This document shows positions 63,915-64,000 of a stretch of 64,000 bases of DNA, piece after piece. The notes under the pieces are model-generated. The model made no database searches and was not told where the DNA came from. It was given only the letters and a program-made list of their open reading frames with translations. Origin of the DNA: Litorimonas sp. (GTDB lineage: Bacteria; Pseudomonadota; Alphaproteobacteria; Caulobacterales; Maricaulaceae); NCBI GenBank assembly GCA_029936425.1, contig JAPYSU010000013.1, positions 1 to 64,000 on the forward strand. The letters run 5' to 3'. Position 1 is the stretch's first letter. Each line of letters starts with the position of its first letter. The translations under genes and the position numbers were made by a program.

Positions 63915-64000
63915 CTATGGCAGGGCGCTGACACTCTTTTGTGCCGCAGCGGTTTGCTTCACATTATCTTCATTGTTGTCAAATTCAACAACAGCGCCGC
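63915..64000 (-). CDS. Partial CDS, C-terminal 27 residues, runs off the right edge
   Basis: Only the C-terminal end is visible: an open frame enters from the right edge on the minus strand and stops (TAG) at 63915-63917. The peptide reads GAVVEFDNNEDNV, then KQTAAAQKSVSALP, an Ala/Ser-rich tail. It is followed 7 bp later by the M15 peptidase start, so they probably share an operon. No family can be assigned from 27 residues; L,D-transpeptidase-type partners are common next to M15 genes but this is a guess. Confidence 0.5.
   Translation of the reverse strand, partial: GAVVEFDNNEDNVKQTAAAQKSVSALP

Noticed and set aside
1..64000. Search for CRISPR arrays, insertion sequences, prophage and rRNA/tRNA genes
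   Set aside because: No regularly spaced repeats, no transposase or integrase, no rRNA-like or tRNA-like sequence was noticed. A full computational scan was not possible.

Overview
The window is about 64 kb of ordinary bacterial chromosome from an alphaproteobacterium. It most resembles the dimorphic, prosthecate group (Caulobacterales / Hyphomonadales / Maricaulales), judging by a CenR-type response regulator, a TimA (Tim44-like) protein, the DUF3576-leuS-lptE-holA block, an alphaproteobacterial rsmI/lpoA/yraN cluster and an origin-like gap between ppsR and hemE. It appears to hold the replication origin and its segregation machinery: three perfect 16-bp parS sites (TGTTTCACGTGAAACA), parAB, and a DnaA-box-rich gap at 51444-51917. 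I saw no rRNA, tRNA, CRISPR array, complete insertion sequence or prophage.

Layout. 1-524: no gene, but a GC-rich nested inverted repeat and an inverted pair of short palindromic repeats. 0.5-8.7 kb: ABC-F ATPase, an AT-rich seven-EF-hand secreted protein, an envelope/translation cluster (lpoA-like, rsmI, yraN, later a dolP-like BON lipoprotein), a tandem-MarR regulator and a degenerate receiver protein. 8.7-16.8 kb: a metal-type TonB receptor with His/Glu-rich loops and a small exported partner, rph, an M16 protease, MgtC-like and CYTH-like proteins. 16.9-26.8 kb: hrcA, grpE, mutM, enoyl-CoA hydratase, rpsT, dnaA, a phospholipase-D-like lipoprotein, dnaN, recF. 27-35 kb: UbiH-type monooxygenase, xthA, a JmjC/cupin protein, cenR, an L,D-transpeptidase, yggS, a thiE/TenI-like gene, a small GNAT protein and a porin. 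35-41 kb: DUF3576 lipoprotein, leuS, lptE, holA, an MscS channel. 41-51.4 kb, mostly leftward: parB, parA, rsmG, mnmG, mnmE, then a GDPD lipoprotein, then dnaQ, coaE, aroE, maf, ppsR. 51.4-51.9 kb: candidate oriC. 51.9-64 kb: hemE, hemJ, rho, a PQQ-type dehydrogenase, secB, timA, mltA, an Smr protein, hslU, a small Cys/His protein, hslV and an M15 peptidase.

How it fits together. Genes on both sides of the candidate origin are mainly co-oriented with replication forks leaving about 51.7 kb, and the parS sites sit 6-8 kb away, as expected for ParABS-guided origin segregation. DnaA, beta clamp, RecF, delta subunit and epsilon-type exonuclease (replication) are mixed with protein quality control (HrcA, GrpE, HslUV, SecB), envelope biogenesis (LptE, LpoA, MltA, L,D-transpeptidase, M15, TonB/porin) and tRNA/rRNA modification (MnmE/G, RsmG, RsmI).

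The least ordinary parts are: the AT-rich island that splits hslV from hslU and carries a small Cys/His-rich gene on the opposite strand; parS sites embedded in rsmG and mnmG; the AT-rich seven-EF-hand protein; the tandem MarR regulator next to a degraded receiver; and the His/Glu-rich TonB receptor with its small partner. I did not find a clear multi-gene undescribed system; the hslV/hslU island is the best candidate for something undescribed.
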